Shown here: positions 1 through 10,435 of the stretch, in pieces
Position numbering within the stretch: the stretch's first letter is position 1
Layout: each line of letters begins with the position of its first letter
NCBI GenBank assembly: GCA_047967505.1
Contig: CM106540.1
Source: Dipteris shenzhenensis
Taxonomy: Eukaryota; Polypodiophyta; Polypodiopsida; Gleicheniales
Reading direction: 5' to 3' (one strand)
Length of the DNA stretch: 64,000 nucleotides
Position numbers and translations under genes: made by a program
Notes under the pieces: model-generated
Databases searched by the model: none
Told to the model about the DNA's origin: nothing
The model's input: the letters and a program-made list of their open reading frames with translations, nothing else

Positions 1-1800
1 TGTGCTTGCATAAAGGAATTGAGGGATGACCTGGGTCACCAACTCAATATGTAATATGTTACTACCCTCGTCCAAAATCCAGGGTACAGGGGGACAAGGC
101 CCATATATAATATACATGGATTTCCTTTAAAAAATTAAAATATCAAAGGGAAAATATGAAAATTTCATGTCCCCCCTCCCACAAAATATAAGGTATATAG
201 CTTGAAAAATATGCAAGATTTTTCATATTGTTAAATTAATCTCATACTCAAGATTTGGATAGGTTTTCTTACTAAAGGGAGTTGGCGCCCCAGGAGGGAT
301 GCATACAAGGTAGAAAAACTAGATACGTAGCTACAATGCGACTAAAAAATGACCTCTATAGTTCGCAAACAAAAAACATAGCACGAGAGGCATTTATGCA
401 TCGAGCGAGTGTCTACCTTTGGCGTATGCTTATTCCACAGCCACATGGAAGGCTGTCTTGAGACTCTTCTTGATGCTCGAATGCCTCAGGGGGGAACCGT
501 CCTTTGCAAATTCTTTAGCATTGGTGAATTCAATAGGTATATCGATTGTGGGGGATGGCCCAGGTGCTATTGTTTTTAACAAACAACCACCAGAGATCGA
601 GACAAAGCCTTGGCTAGCTAGCGCATGGACTTTTTTGTTGGCCACAACTGAAAAAGGGATAAAGGGCATGAGCAATTCGTAGCCAGAGCTTTTGGTACAC
701 CTCTCCTCTCTCGACGCCAATCTAATGTTGAATTAGTGCCTAGAGCCATAGCTCATACGCAAGCAAATTCATGACAATAGCAAGATTTGTTCTCTTTTGC
801 ACTAAATTCTGCTTTTCATTGTTCAATACCTCAAGGAGCAGTACATCTAATTTCATCTTGGTTGGCGGTCTCAATGTTTGTGAGTTTGAATTCGTGTCAC
901 CAAATTATTGGTGTGGCTGATGTATTTTTTTCCATTGTGCTTGCAAGTTATGCAATAGATCACATTATTGTTGTCACTATTGTGAGCCATTTCGTCGGGC
1001 GTACATGTTGTCCTCGATCATGGGTTGGGTCCACTGTCTGGACTGGCAAGGCAACAATAGAGAAGCACTTATGTCATGGTTGTTGTTTTAAAAGTAAACA
1101 TAAATAGTTAGGATTTTGGGGACAATTATGCATTAGTAGGTTGTGTATCTTTATTTTCTCTAGTGAATGGATCCATCATGAGTCCATGTAGATCGTCCGC
1201 TAGATCAAGCAGTGCCACTAATCTAGTTACCTTCAATGGGCTTTTATCATTCGAGTGACCATATCCCTCTATGACATTAAGTATGATCTAAGATTGTTGT
1301 TCCTTCATTTTGTACATCCTTCAACACTTACCAAGAACTCCACTTGCCACCACGTACAGTCATGTTGTGCCACAACAACGTGCAGGTCCCCTACTAGTCT
1401 TTGTAATTTTCCATATCATTAGCATACATTGATGCAATCTGTTGTTCATGTGGCTATATCATTTTGAAACAAAGCCACATACCACACTGGAATCATGACC
1501 CCAAATCTCATGAGTGGCATCCCAATAGTGATCAACAACAAACAACAAGAGTGTTCACTCACTACATAATATTGAGTGAACATATGGACATGAGCCACAT
1601 CATCAAGCAATCAAACTCAACACATCTACATAGTAGTTGGCATGTTGTCATCCCTTAACACATGGCATCTAGTGCCACCACATCTGCATAGTAGTCTCAT
1701 CCCTTAACACGTGACATCTAGTCTCATCCTTCCTTCGAATTCATGCTAGATGCACCCATGTATGCGCTTTTGAGATGAGGTCTCAACACTGATCCAAGAA
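1..1800. other. Intergenic sequence, no gene recognised
   Basis: Short open frames occur on both strands here (for example minus 720-430, 96 codons), but none has a domain, motif or composition that I recognise. The sequence is AT-rich with scattered low-complexity runs. It is probably old repeat-derived DNA. Confidence 0.5.
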
Positions 1801-1809
1801 TCATGGCAA

Positions 1810-2535
1810 TGCTTTTTTTGCAAGAGAAGGAAGAGGGTTCCATACAAGCAAAGGCAAGAACTCTTATTGCTCCAACAATGGAGGAAGAAGAAACAACTAT
1901 GGCAAGCGAATCTTCATCAGGGCACTAGAATTAGAAACTTGGTCCTTCTTCTTGGAGGGGTCTATGGAATCATGGAGGTAGAGGAAACCCTAGAAGATGA
2001 TGAACTAGGCAAGTACTCCTAAAAGAGAAGGAAATCGCAATTACCCAAGGCCATTGGAAAGTAGAATACAGGAAGAAACAAGCTAGTGGCTAGTCCAACA
2101 AATCTTAACCCTCATCCACCCAATCAACAACGACGCTTTGCACACTATGCCTATGATGGAAGCAAAGCTCATGATTATCATTAGCATAAAATCTTCATCT
2201 CATTGTATGCTCTTTTTAAGAAGCTCATGACTCAGATACATGATTGATGAAGACACCTGGTGGTTTGAATCTAGTACAAGCAATCACATGACCCTTGAGA
2301 GGGAATGGTTCTCAAACCTTCACCTCAATAGAAATCCTATAGAGAATGTTGTGATAGATGATGATACACCCAAAAAAATTGAAGGGATGATGAACATGCC
2401 TTTGCATAGCGATGTGGCAACAAGCATAAGAGACTCGTTCAATGTCCCCACAATGGCACAAAACCTTCATTCTATTAGATAGATAATCGACGAGAGCAAA
2501 ATGGAGGTTGTCTTCAATAAGTATGGATGCACTGA
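1810..2535 (+). pseudogene. Ty1/copia relic: gag end and protease
   Basis: At 2240-2330 the translation contains WWFESSTSNHMT, which matches the copia aspartic-protease motif (normally a D-S-G-A-S-x-H-M pattern), followed by a strand typical of this protease (VVIDDDTPKKIEG). The DSG catalytic triad is replaced by ESS, so the enzyme is dead. The stretch 1810-2200 reads in mixed frames as a basic, Gly/Arg/Asn-rich region like a gag C-terminus. The relic stops where the terminal sequence of CACTA-A1 begins, so A1 probably inserted into it. Confidence 0.6.
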
Positions 2536-2654
2536 GAGCCATACTACAAGGCATAGGCCCTTTTCCAACGAAAATACTAACGCTTTTTACATTAAAAATT
2601 TTTTTTTTCACGGGCGCAAATGTCGTTATTAAAGTCATTAAAAGTGTCGAAAAA

Positions 2655-2765
2655 GAACTGTCGCTATAAAGCATCGCTATATAGTGACGATGATAAACAT
2701 CGCTATATAGTGACACTGATAATCGTCGCTATATAGCGACACTGGTGAACGTCACTATATAGCAA
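2655..2765. repeat. Subterminal palindrome cluster, family A (outer)
   Basis: About five copies of GTCGCTATATAGCGAC or one- to three-base variants, spaced about 20-25 bp apart. In En/Spm elements, subterminal repeats are the binding sites of the TNPA-type protein. That role here is inferred. Confidence 0.8.
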
Positions 2766-2779
2766 TGATTAACAGAACT

Positions 2780-2849
2780 AAAAAAAAGGATTAGTGGGGC
2801 TAAACAGGGCTTGCTATGGCCCTGTTTAGCCCCACTAATCCTTTTTTTT
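2780..2849. repeat. Perfect 31-bp inverted repeat with 8-nt loop
   Basis: The left arm 2780-2810 is the exact reverse complement of 2819-2849, with loop TTGCTATG. The arms contain GGATTAGTGGGGCTAAACAGGGC flanked by A and T runs. It lies between the two subterminal palindrome clusters of A1. It could form a hairpin in DNA or RNA, or mark a tiny inverted-repeat insertion. Confidence 0.9.
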
Positions 2850-3289
2850 TTTTGTGATTACAAAAAAAAGTTTTTTATAACAAAATTTTCCTTGCGAAAA
2901 GGGTGATACAAAATCGCTCAAATGAAATGATCGAGCAACAAAAGCATATACATGTCGAACATATACTTTGTTTCAATCCTTTGAAAAAAAGCATGAAAAC
3001 TAGTTTACAGGTTTAGCAATACAAGGAGAAGCACTCACAAAACCAAAGCTAACAAACAAATAACCTACATTGTTGAAACAAACTCACCTCTTGAAAAACT
3101 TCCTTTCAAGAAACCAAAGAGGGAAAAGGGTGGAGAGGGAGCACAAGAGCTAGGAGAAGGGTGAGGAGTGGAGAATAAAGTGGGAGGCTGTCAGAAATAG
3201 GTAGGAGGTTGTTGGAAATAGGTGGGAGGAGAGATTGCCTTGCTTACTTGAAAGATTAGAGAGTGCTAAAGAAAGCTCGGTTTTAACCC

Positions 3290-3405
3290 ATAGTGTCGCT
3301 ATATAGCAACGCTTTTCCATCGCTATATAGCGACGTTTTTAATTAAAAGCGTCGCTATATAGCGACGGAATAGAGCAAAACGTCACTATATAGCGACGCT
3401 GTAAG
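3290..3405. repeat. Subterminal palindrome cluster, family A (inner)
   Basis: Four copies of the TCGCTATATAGCGA palindrome or close variants just upstream of the transposase start. They are equivalent to the cluster at 19983-20150 in copy A3. A purine-rich leader precedes both (3116-3240 here). Confidence 0.8.
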
Positions 3406-3502
3406 ACAATTTTTGTTCTAAGTTGAAGGGAAGCTCATAGATGCTATTTTATAACTGTTAATATATTTTCTTGCAACTTATGTTGTGATTTTATAAGTGT
3501 AG

Positions 3503-6500
3503 ATGGAAGGGGCGAGTGGAAGCTCATCTGATGATGTGCCAATGCTCGGGAGTACAAAGTGGCTTACGGAGAGGTTATACTGTCATTGCACTCATTGCAA
3601 GCGAGAAGTACGACATCAATGTCGTATTATCATGTGCCACTTGCGGATGTATGGGGAGGAGCCCAAACCAGTACCCATCGATGGTGTTGCACATGTTGAT
3701 GGACTATCAGTAAATCAAAGCTATTTAAGTTTGCAGTCTTATTGGATACCAAGAAATACAAGATCTTATATTTACAATAAATCTTAAAACTTGGATATTG
3801 TTTGTTTTGAGAATCATCATGTTTATTTTGGGAATCATCATTTGGATAATGTATATCGAATCATCATTGTTCGAAGCCTATGTATGTTTGAATTGTCATA
3901 GGTTGCTTCAGAAGATGTTGCCTACACCAAATACCATGCCCGCATCAAGAGATGAAGCGAAAAAGATGCTAACAACGGTGGGTATGGATTATGATACCAT
4001 CCATGCTTGCCGTAATGATTGTATTCTCTTTCATCGTGAGCATGGAGATTTGGCTAGTTGTCCAAAGTGTGGGGAGCAATGATATAGAGATGACTTGCAG
4101 GGTGAGTGGATACCGGTATAGGTCTTGAGACACTTTCCCATCATTGCAAGAATACAACACACGTTCCGATGCAAATCCATAGTGGAGTTGATGACATGAC
4201 ATGCATCTCATCGGTCCAACAATGACACATTGAGGATTCCCACAGATTGTGCAGCTTGGAAGCACATAGATAATCAGTGGCCGGACTTTGCAAGGGAGCC
4301 ACGCAACTTACATCTTAGGCTCGCCATGGACAGTGTGAATCCTTTCGGGTTACGCTCGACATCTTGGTCGACATGGCCCATAGTCATGGTGAATTACAAT
4401 ATCCCACCATGGCTAACAATAAAAAAGGGACACCTCATGCTTGCACTACTTGTGCCAAGAAAGTACAAGGCAAAAAATATGGGTGTGTACATGGCACCTT
4501 TGATAGAGGAGTTACAAATATTATGGAGAGGAGTGCAGGTCTTTGATATTTCCAGAGCTCCTAGACATACCAATGATATTTTGGTCAGGGGTATCTTGAT
4601 GTGGACCATGCATGACTACCTAGGATATGGAGAGTGTGCAAGTATGTGGTTGTGTCTCTACATGTATAATGAGGGATTATGCTTTTATGACTCTCTTTCG
4701 CATGCATGTCTTATACTAACACATTCATGCACGTGTGCAGGACTTGTTACAAGTGGGTACCATGCTTGTCTTGTTTGTGGACCGGGTTTGAAATCGCTTG
4801 CACGCTACTCCAAGCATATGAGGAAAAATGTTTATGAAGGTCATGCTCGATACCTTCCACTCGACCATCTCGCATGTGGAGGTCAACTTGATCCACCACC
4901 ATCATATTTGAAGGCAAGTGACTGGATTCAAGCTTGGAGGGCGAATGGAGAGGAACCTTCTCCTGGTATGAAGAGGCTATTGATCTTTCATGAGCTTCCT
5001 TATTGGGGTCAGTTACAAATCAATCATCTCTTAGATCCCATGCATATCTTCAAGAATGGGGGGCTACTATTTGGGCACACTTGGTTGGTTCCAAAGACTC
5101 GAGAGGAGTGTGAGAAGACTTGCGTGCTATGAATAGGATGTCTCGTTTGTGGCCCCAAGTGCATGCTTCGGGAAAAGTTGTCCTCTTAAAAGCAACGTGG
5201 ATCCTCTCTATGAAGGAGGAGGCAGTGATCAAGGCAGACATTGCCTCTTTTCAAACACCGACAGGGTACATGCATTGCTTGAAAGGAGCATTTTCAAAGG
5301 ACAATAAGCTTAGTGGGCTCAAGTCCCATGATTGGCACAAGGTCTTACAGGTATTCTAAGTAGAATTAGTGTATCGATAATCGTGATGCGTTAGCGTAAT
5401 TATGATTATGTTATATTTTTGACATGACTTCTTTGTTGCTTTGATAGTTCATCCTCCCAATTACAATAAAAGGGTGCTTACAAGAAGATGTTAGAAATGC
5501 TATATTCAAGATCTGTGGTATTGTAAGGTATGCTTACTATCAAATCGCATTGATTGCATTTTCTTCAATTTAAGCTGATTAATTTGTAGACTGATTATGA
5601 AAATATCTTACATGGACATGTGAAATAGGTGGATATCTCGAAAAGAGTCCTCCATATCAAGCATCGAGAAGGCTAGGGTGGAATCCATCGAAGCCGTATG
5701 CTTGCTTGAGAAGCACTTTCCCTCGAGCATTATGACAACTCAAGTCCACTTGCTTGTGCACATAGTTGATGAGGTGGCTATTGCAGGTACCGTTCATAGT
5801 CGATGGATGTTTTTTCTTGAGCAGTTTATGAAAACTTTAAAGGTATTTGTAAGACAAAGAGCAAGACCAAAAGCAAGCATGGCAGAGGGATGGCTTGTGC
5901 AAGAGTCATTAGTATATATCACAGAGTTTCTTACATCCATGGATCCCCATATGCCGCAAGCTTGGCATAACAAGGATGATGATTGCATCGTTGGCGAGGT
6001 TCCCCGAGGAAAAGGGATTGAAAGAAAGATGAGCGAAGAGCAAATGTTGAAATTCAATAAGTTTTTTATCCTCAATAGCCCTGAGATGTAGAAGTGGATT
6101 GAGAGATATGAAGTGGCCAAAGCAGAAAGAATAATGCAAGGACGAGATTCACAATAATGTATAGGCGATCGCAACCATCTCCACAGGATCTGGCTCTTCT
6201 CCCCCCTCACATGTCACTTGATTAGCTACAACTGGCTCTACGTAAAGCCAAACGTGATGGAGAGACAATAAATGAGCGTGAGCGAGAGTTATCATCTGGA
6301 TGTATGGTGCATGTAAGTTTCTTACCTCTTGACGTAATTAAGTAATTATTTGTGGCAATATATGCTATAAAATAGATGCATCTTCATTGTTTTAATGATG
6401 CTCTTTTACAGTACAAGAAGTACAGTGCATTATGGTCATATGGACGACATTTTCGTGTGGAATGCATCAATTCAAAGAGAGTCACGTATGATTGTGGAGT

Positions 6501-7138
6501 CATGGCTAACTTCACACAAGATAGCCGAGCAAGTGCTTCAAATACCAATATTCTCTCCTCACAGTTGGATTATTGTGGAACCATATGCGACATCTATGAA
6601 GTTGATTTCAGACGATTTAGTATTTTCATTCTTGATGTAAAATGGTTTAGAACTATTTACAACGGTCCCCCTGTGACAGTGAGAAAAGATAGTAGCGGTT
6701 TCTTTGCAATAGACTCCACCAAACATTGGACCGATGAAAGTGATACTTTTGTTCTTCCCAAGCACTGTGAGCAAGTGCATACTAATGATTTAATTAATCG
6801 AAGCTTTCGTTTTTAAAGATCCATTGATACATGTACTTGAGCATAATTTCATATATATAATTGACGACATTTGGCACCCATCTTCAATACAGGTGGTTTT
6901 TCATCCGGATCGTTCTGGTCCAAGATGGTGGTACACGATCCAAGTTGCACCACAAAGTAAGCAAATTTTTGAAGATAGAGATGTGGATATGGAGATGCCA
7001 CTACCAATGTTGGATCCAATTGATGAATCTAGCGAAGAAGATGAAGATCACAATATGAGCCAAGCCCACAAGCGTGAGTGGAAGAAAGCAATGAAGTCAG
7101 CAAGGGAGGAACCCAATCTGCAGCACGTGGAGGCATGA
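3503..7138 (+). pseudogene. CACTA transposase (TNP2 type), family A1, multi-exon, inactivated
   Basis: ATG at 3503 follows a splice acceptor (TGTAG) directly. In order: a short Cys/His module (CHCTHCKR...RHQCR, 3580-3640); the TNP2 N-terminal block with IHACRNDCILF and CPKCGEQ (3910-4080); the Transposase_21 core with DSVNPFGL, APLIEELQILW and DPMHIFKN (4230-5132); an exon FILPITIKGCL (5450-5520); DUF4218 with HLLVHIVDEVAIAGTVHSRWMF (5630-6090); and DUF4216 ending FAIDSTKHWTDESDTFVL (6400-6790). An acidic tail follows (6890-7138). Stops at 4080, 4120, 4196 and 6089 and a frame change near 5120 break the protein. Introns with GT/AG borders are visible near 4640-4740, 5356-5445 and 5530-5628. 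It cannot encode an active transposase. Confidence 0.85.
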
Positions 7139-7266
7139 AGGATCCAAATGGAGCAATATGGAAACATGCATTTTGGAGCAAGGGGTGTTGAATCATGGGA
7201 GGCCCAATTTGTAAGTATCGATCTCAAATTATATTGTAATGTACATCTAGCTAAATCTGTAATCAC

Positions 7267-7629
7267 TCTATTTTTTTGCTTGGAGACTCCAAGTGGCTTG
7301 GAGTGTATGTGCATTTGAAATAGCATTTGATCTCAAAATGCATTGTACTCTGTGGACTTGTATTCCCATGTATTGGCACAATGGAGGACATTGATCTGCT
7401 TCCCAAATTGATTTTCAACCAAGATTTTAAACTCTTTAAAGACTTTGAGAGTGTCATACTTTTGTTTCAAGAAGTAGATCCAAGAGATGTCATCGATGAA
7501 TGTTGGAAATGTTTGTTTGTGTTTCTTGCCTATGCAACAAGACACAAACATTTTTCTAGAGATACATATGTGGAAGTCACAATACCCAATTTGTCTTCTT
7601 GAGGGATACAATAATAAGGGAAATGGCAC
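7267..7629 (-). pseudogene. Ty1/copia integrase fragment
   Basis: The minus-strand reading frame 7629-7333 contains FIDDISWIYFLKQKYDTLKV followed by FKEFKILVENQFGKQI, a clear match to the copia integrase core around its first catalytic Asp (FxDDxSR...VYFLK). The catalytic neighbourhood further on (NGGEY in active copies) is degenerate (ANTWEY). It lies between the broken 3' end of A1 and the terminus of A2, so it is a remnant of another insertion layer. Confidence 0.75.
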
Positions 7630-7714
7630 TACTACACACAGATCCTATTGCGACGTTTATGTACCGATGTTTAGCGTGTGTGGGGCACTAATCATCGGTA
7701 TGAAAAGTGCATCC

Positions 7715-7850
7715 CATAAAGCATCACTATATAGTGAAGTTAGGCAAACATCACTATATAGCGACTATTAGAAAGGTCGCTATATAGCGACTTTTAAGGG
7801 TCGTTAAATAGCGACATTGAGATAATATTTTATAGCGACGTTTTCTAGAG
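7715..7850. repeat. Subterminal palindrome cluster, family A copy A2
   Basis: Five spaced CACTATATAG/CGCTATATAGCGAC-like units, the last ones degenerate (TTAAATAGCGAC, TTTATAGCGACG). They stand about 100 bp inside the CACTA terminus, as at the 3' end of A3 (22140-22280). Confidence 0.75.
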
Positions 7851-8011
7851 AGGTTTTTTACTCATATAGGCCTTAAAAGTTAGTTTTTTCCAATGACAAA
7901 TTTTTTTAAATTTTCATACATGTTTGATCTCATAGAGAATAAAAATATGAGAGCATGTACATCAAGCCTTTGAAGCTCATATATTCATGTCCAAGTTTGA
8001 GATGAAAAAAA

Positions 8012-8842
8012 TCAATTAAGAGCATTTACATCAACTGTTTCATCTTGAGCCAAGTCTAAGGTGCCAAACAAGTCTATCTCCAACTCTATACCGAGTTGAT
8101 CTCCTATATCATCATCGTACTCTAGCATCGTACATTCACCTAAAAGTACTTGATCATCTTCTTCAATAAAGTGTGGTGATTCTTGATGATCATTGTCTTC
8201 TTCCTCAATATCATGATCTCCATCTTCCTCCCGTGCGATGTCATTATGCGCATCGTGTGGGGCGGCCCCTTGGTGGTTGACCTCCCTCGAGCCTGGCAAG
8301 CTCTGCTAGTGCCTACCTCTTAAGCGAAGATCTTTTGTTGCCAAGTATCATAACAATCTTTGACTTGGCCCATTTATCTGTGAACTGAACATTGGGGGGG
8401 TTAGGATACCTAGAGCGAATAGCAATGAGGGTCTCATCAGCCAACCTCTTTGGATGGTCTTTGTAGTGGATAAAGCAATCTCTGTAATTGTTAGCAATTA
8501 CACTACGCATGAAGGCCATGATGTCCTTCCCTCGTGCATCCATCAATATGCCTCCTATCTGAGTGATGTCATAGAAGATTGTACCATCCCCTGGAGGCAC
8601 GTCTAAATCATATGAATCATCCTCGTCCCCACCACCACCCCTCCCAAAGCACTGTGCCATGCATCCCCCACCGCTCTCCCTACTACTACGCCTGCTACTA
8701 TGTCATGTCGAGCTAGTACGCTGGCCACTCGTAGTTGGAGACTGCATGGGACTACGTGGACCACTCGTAGCTAGAGAACCGAGTCTCGACTGCATAGGAG
8801 TACGTCGATGGCTCTGCGAGATAGAAGAACCTCCTCACGGCA
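8012..8842 (-). pseudogene. En/Spm-type transposon protein (Ptta/Transposase_24-like), degenerate
   Basis: The minus-strand frame 8660-8313 (115 codons) reads through ITQIGGILMDARGKDIM, then FIHYKDHPKRLADETLIAI. This resembles the conserved region of plant Ptta/En/Spm second proteins; I assign it from pattern only. A Ser/Thr/Arg-rich N-terminal part extends upstream to about 8842 with one in-frame TGA. A second frame at 8299-8012 is strongly acidic and ends DDIGDQLGIELEIDLFGTLDLAQ. This matches the A3 tail at 21747-21956, so it is the C-terminal tail of the same coding unit. Confidence 0.6.
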
Positions 8843-9111
8843 TGGGGGAAGGGGCATAAGACAGCATGGGAGAAGGGGCTCGACTATGTAGCCGGCTGGG
8901 CTGTGTTGACTCTGCTAGGGTAATCTCAGGTGGTGTGGGGTTGGGGTGGTTTGAAGTCTGTAGTGCCGACTCCTGGGGGGGTGTTTAGAGTACCCGTCAT
9001 GTAGCCATATAACTCCCCAGGACTGGGAGGGTGCCCCAAAAGGTTATATAACTCCCAAAAGATGGTCTCCCGAAGATCAGGTGAGCTTGAAGAGCTTCCT
9101 GGTCACATGAT

Positions 9112-9622
9112 GAACTAGAAAAAAGAAAAAAAGAAGATTACTGATGAGCTGAGAAGAGAAAAAGAAGAGAAAAAGAGAGAAGGAAAGAGAGTAGAAAAGA
9201 GAGGAAAAGAGAGGAGAAAGGAGAGGAAAAGAGAGGAGAAAAAGAGAGAAAAAGTGGGGATAAAAGAGAGGAGAAAGGGGAGAAAAAGAGAGGAGAAAAA
9301 GGAAAAAAAGTGGGGATAAAAGAGAGGAGAAAGTAGAGGAAAAGAGAGGAGAAAAAGAGAGAAAAAGTGGGAATAAAAGAGAGGAGAAAGGAGAGGAAAA
9401 GAGAGGAGAAAAAAAGAGAGGAGATGAGAGAGAAAAATTACCACGAAAAGAGAGGGAAAGAGAGGATAAAAGAGAGAAGGAAAGAGAGGCAAATATAGGA
9501 AAAGAGAGAAGAAAAGAGAGGCAAATCCTTTTCTTGGAAGTGGAAGTGGAAAGGGAAAGGGAAGAGGAAAGAGAAAGGAAAGGAAAGGGAAGGGAAGAGA
9601 AGGGAAGGGAAGGGTCTAAAAC
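9112..9622. repeat. ~510-bp polypurine tract with internal tandem units
   Basis: The + strand is almost pure A/G for about 500 bases. Units such as GAGGAGAAAAAGAGAGAAAA and GTGGGGATAAAAGAGAGGAG recur at about 9230, 9300 and 9350. The long minus-strand open frames here (Ser/Leu/Phe only) are products of composition, not genes. The tract sits just upstream of the family B subterminal repeats, as purine-rich leaders do in family A. Confidence 0.9.
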
Positions 9623-9624
9623 TA

Positions 9625-9800
9625 TCGGAGCACGTCTATAGACGCATCTGAGAAGTGCATCTATTTTTGCATATAACATCGCGTCTACAGACACGGCTAT
9701 CTATTTCTAAAAACAGAGTAGACACGTCTATAGATGTGCTTGTAGATGCAGTTTTAGATGCGCTCTCAGAGTGTCTATAGACACGCTCCGATAGATGGGC
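9625..9800. repeat. Subterminal repeats, family B (5' outer)
   Basis: At least six copies of the palindrome CGTCTATAGACG or variants (GTCTATAGACAC, CGTCTATAGATG, TCTACAGACACG). Related clusters occur at 10200-10385 and 14035-14290. Confidence 0.75.
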
Positions 9801-9979
9801 TATTCTAAAAACTCGAAAAGGACATGCGCTCGACACAAAAGCACAACACTAGTACCAAAAACATTCGTTTCTTGGATACCACAAAGGACGAATCCAAAGA
9901 GAGCAACTTTCAAAGAAGATCAACAGTAAAGAGACTTACCTTGGATAGAGGTATGGAAGCTTCTTGTCCTTCTTCAAAG

Positions 9980-10050
9980 TTGCTTCTCTTTCTTCTCTTC
10001 CTTGTTCACCCTTTGCTTCTCTTTCTTCTCTTCCTTGTTCACCCTCTTCT
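9980..10050. repeat. Short tandem duplication
   Basis: A unit of about 36 bp beginning TTGCTTCTCTTTCTTCTC and ending CCTTGTTCACCC is present twice in a row in the family B leader. It is probably replication slippage in pyrimidine-rich DNA. Confidence 0.8.
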
Positions 10051-10199
10051 CTTGTGTGCTTGGAGATGATTGTTTAAGCTTGGAAGTAAGTGTGAGTGCC
10101 TGGAGATAAGTGTGGGTGCTTGGAACTGTGTCTATTAATAGCAAAGCAAGCCGTGCGAAGCTTAAAGTATGTGAAGAAAAGCAAAGCAAGCATGCTAAA

Positions 10200-10385
10200 A
10201 GTAGATTTGAAAACCGCATCTATAAGCGCATCTAATTGCGCATCTATACATGCATCTAAATATGCATGTAATTGCACGTCTAAATACATAGAACAAACGT
10301 GGTTTTAGACATGCCTATAGACACACACCACAGAACAAATAGATGTGGTTTTAGATGTAGCATTAGATGTGCTATAGAGTTTTAA
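10200..10385. repeat. Subterminal repeats, family B (5' inner)
   Basis: Spaced GCATCTATAAGCGCATCTA, CATGCCTATAGACACAC and similar units just upstream of the transposase start. The placement mirrors the inner family A clusters at 3290-3405 and 19983-20150. Confidence 0.7.
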
Positions 10386-10435
10386 GATTAAATATTTGAT
10401 ACAAGAGCAAATTTTTTGGGTTATTTATTTGTAGG

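Larger units (their letters stand above)
2540..7260 (+). mobile_element. CACTA (En/Spm) family A, copy A1, 3' end missing
   Basis: The left end begins near 2540 with a sequence matching the family terminus (TACTACA, then GGCCCTTTTCCAACG). The same terminus, inverted, closes copy A3 at 22368 and, related, opens copy A2 at 7627. Two clusters of the 16-bp palindrome GTCGCTATATAGCGAC and variants follow (2655-2765 and 3290-3400), then a purine-rich leader and the transposase exons. No 3' subterminal repeats or matching right terminus follow the coding region. From about 7267 the DNA is a copia fragment, so the right end has been lost or displaced. Confidence 0.75.
7627..9060 (-). mobile_element. 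CACTA family A, copy A2 (3' portion, minus orientation)
   Basis: The left boundary begins CACTACTACACACAG at 7627 and matches, inverted, the right terminus of A3 at 22368. It is followed by the GCGTGTGTGGGGCACTAATCAT stretch that both copies share. Subterminal palindromes lie at 7715-7850. The minus-strand acidic frame at 8299-8012 is closely related to the tail frame of A3 at 21747-21956. The right boundary is not defined: the sequence becomes unrelated polypurine DNA from about 9112. Confidence 0.7.

Noticed and set aside
9077-9694. 205-codon minus-strand frame rich in Ser, Leu and Phe
   Set aside because: It is the complement of the polypurine tract. The residues follow from TCT/CTT/TTC codons, with no real start context or domain.
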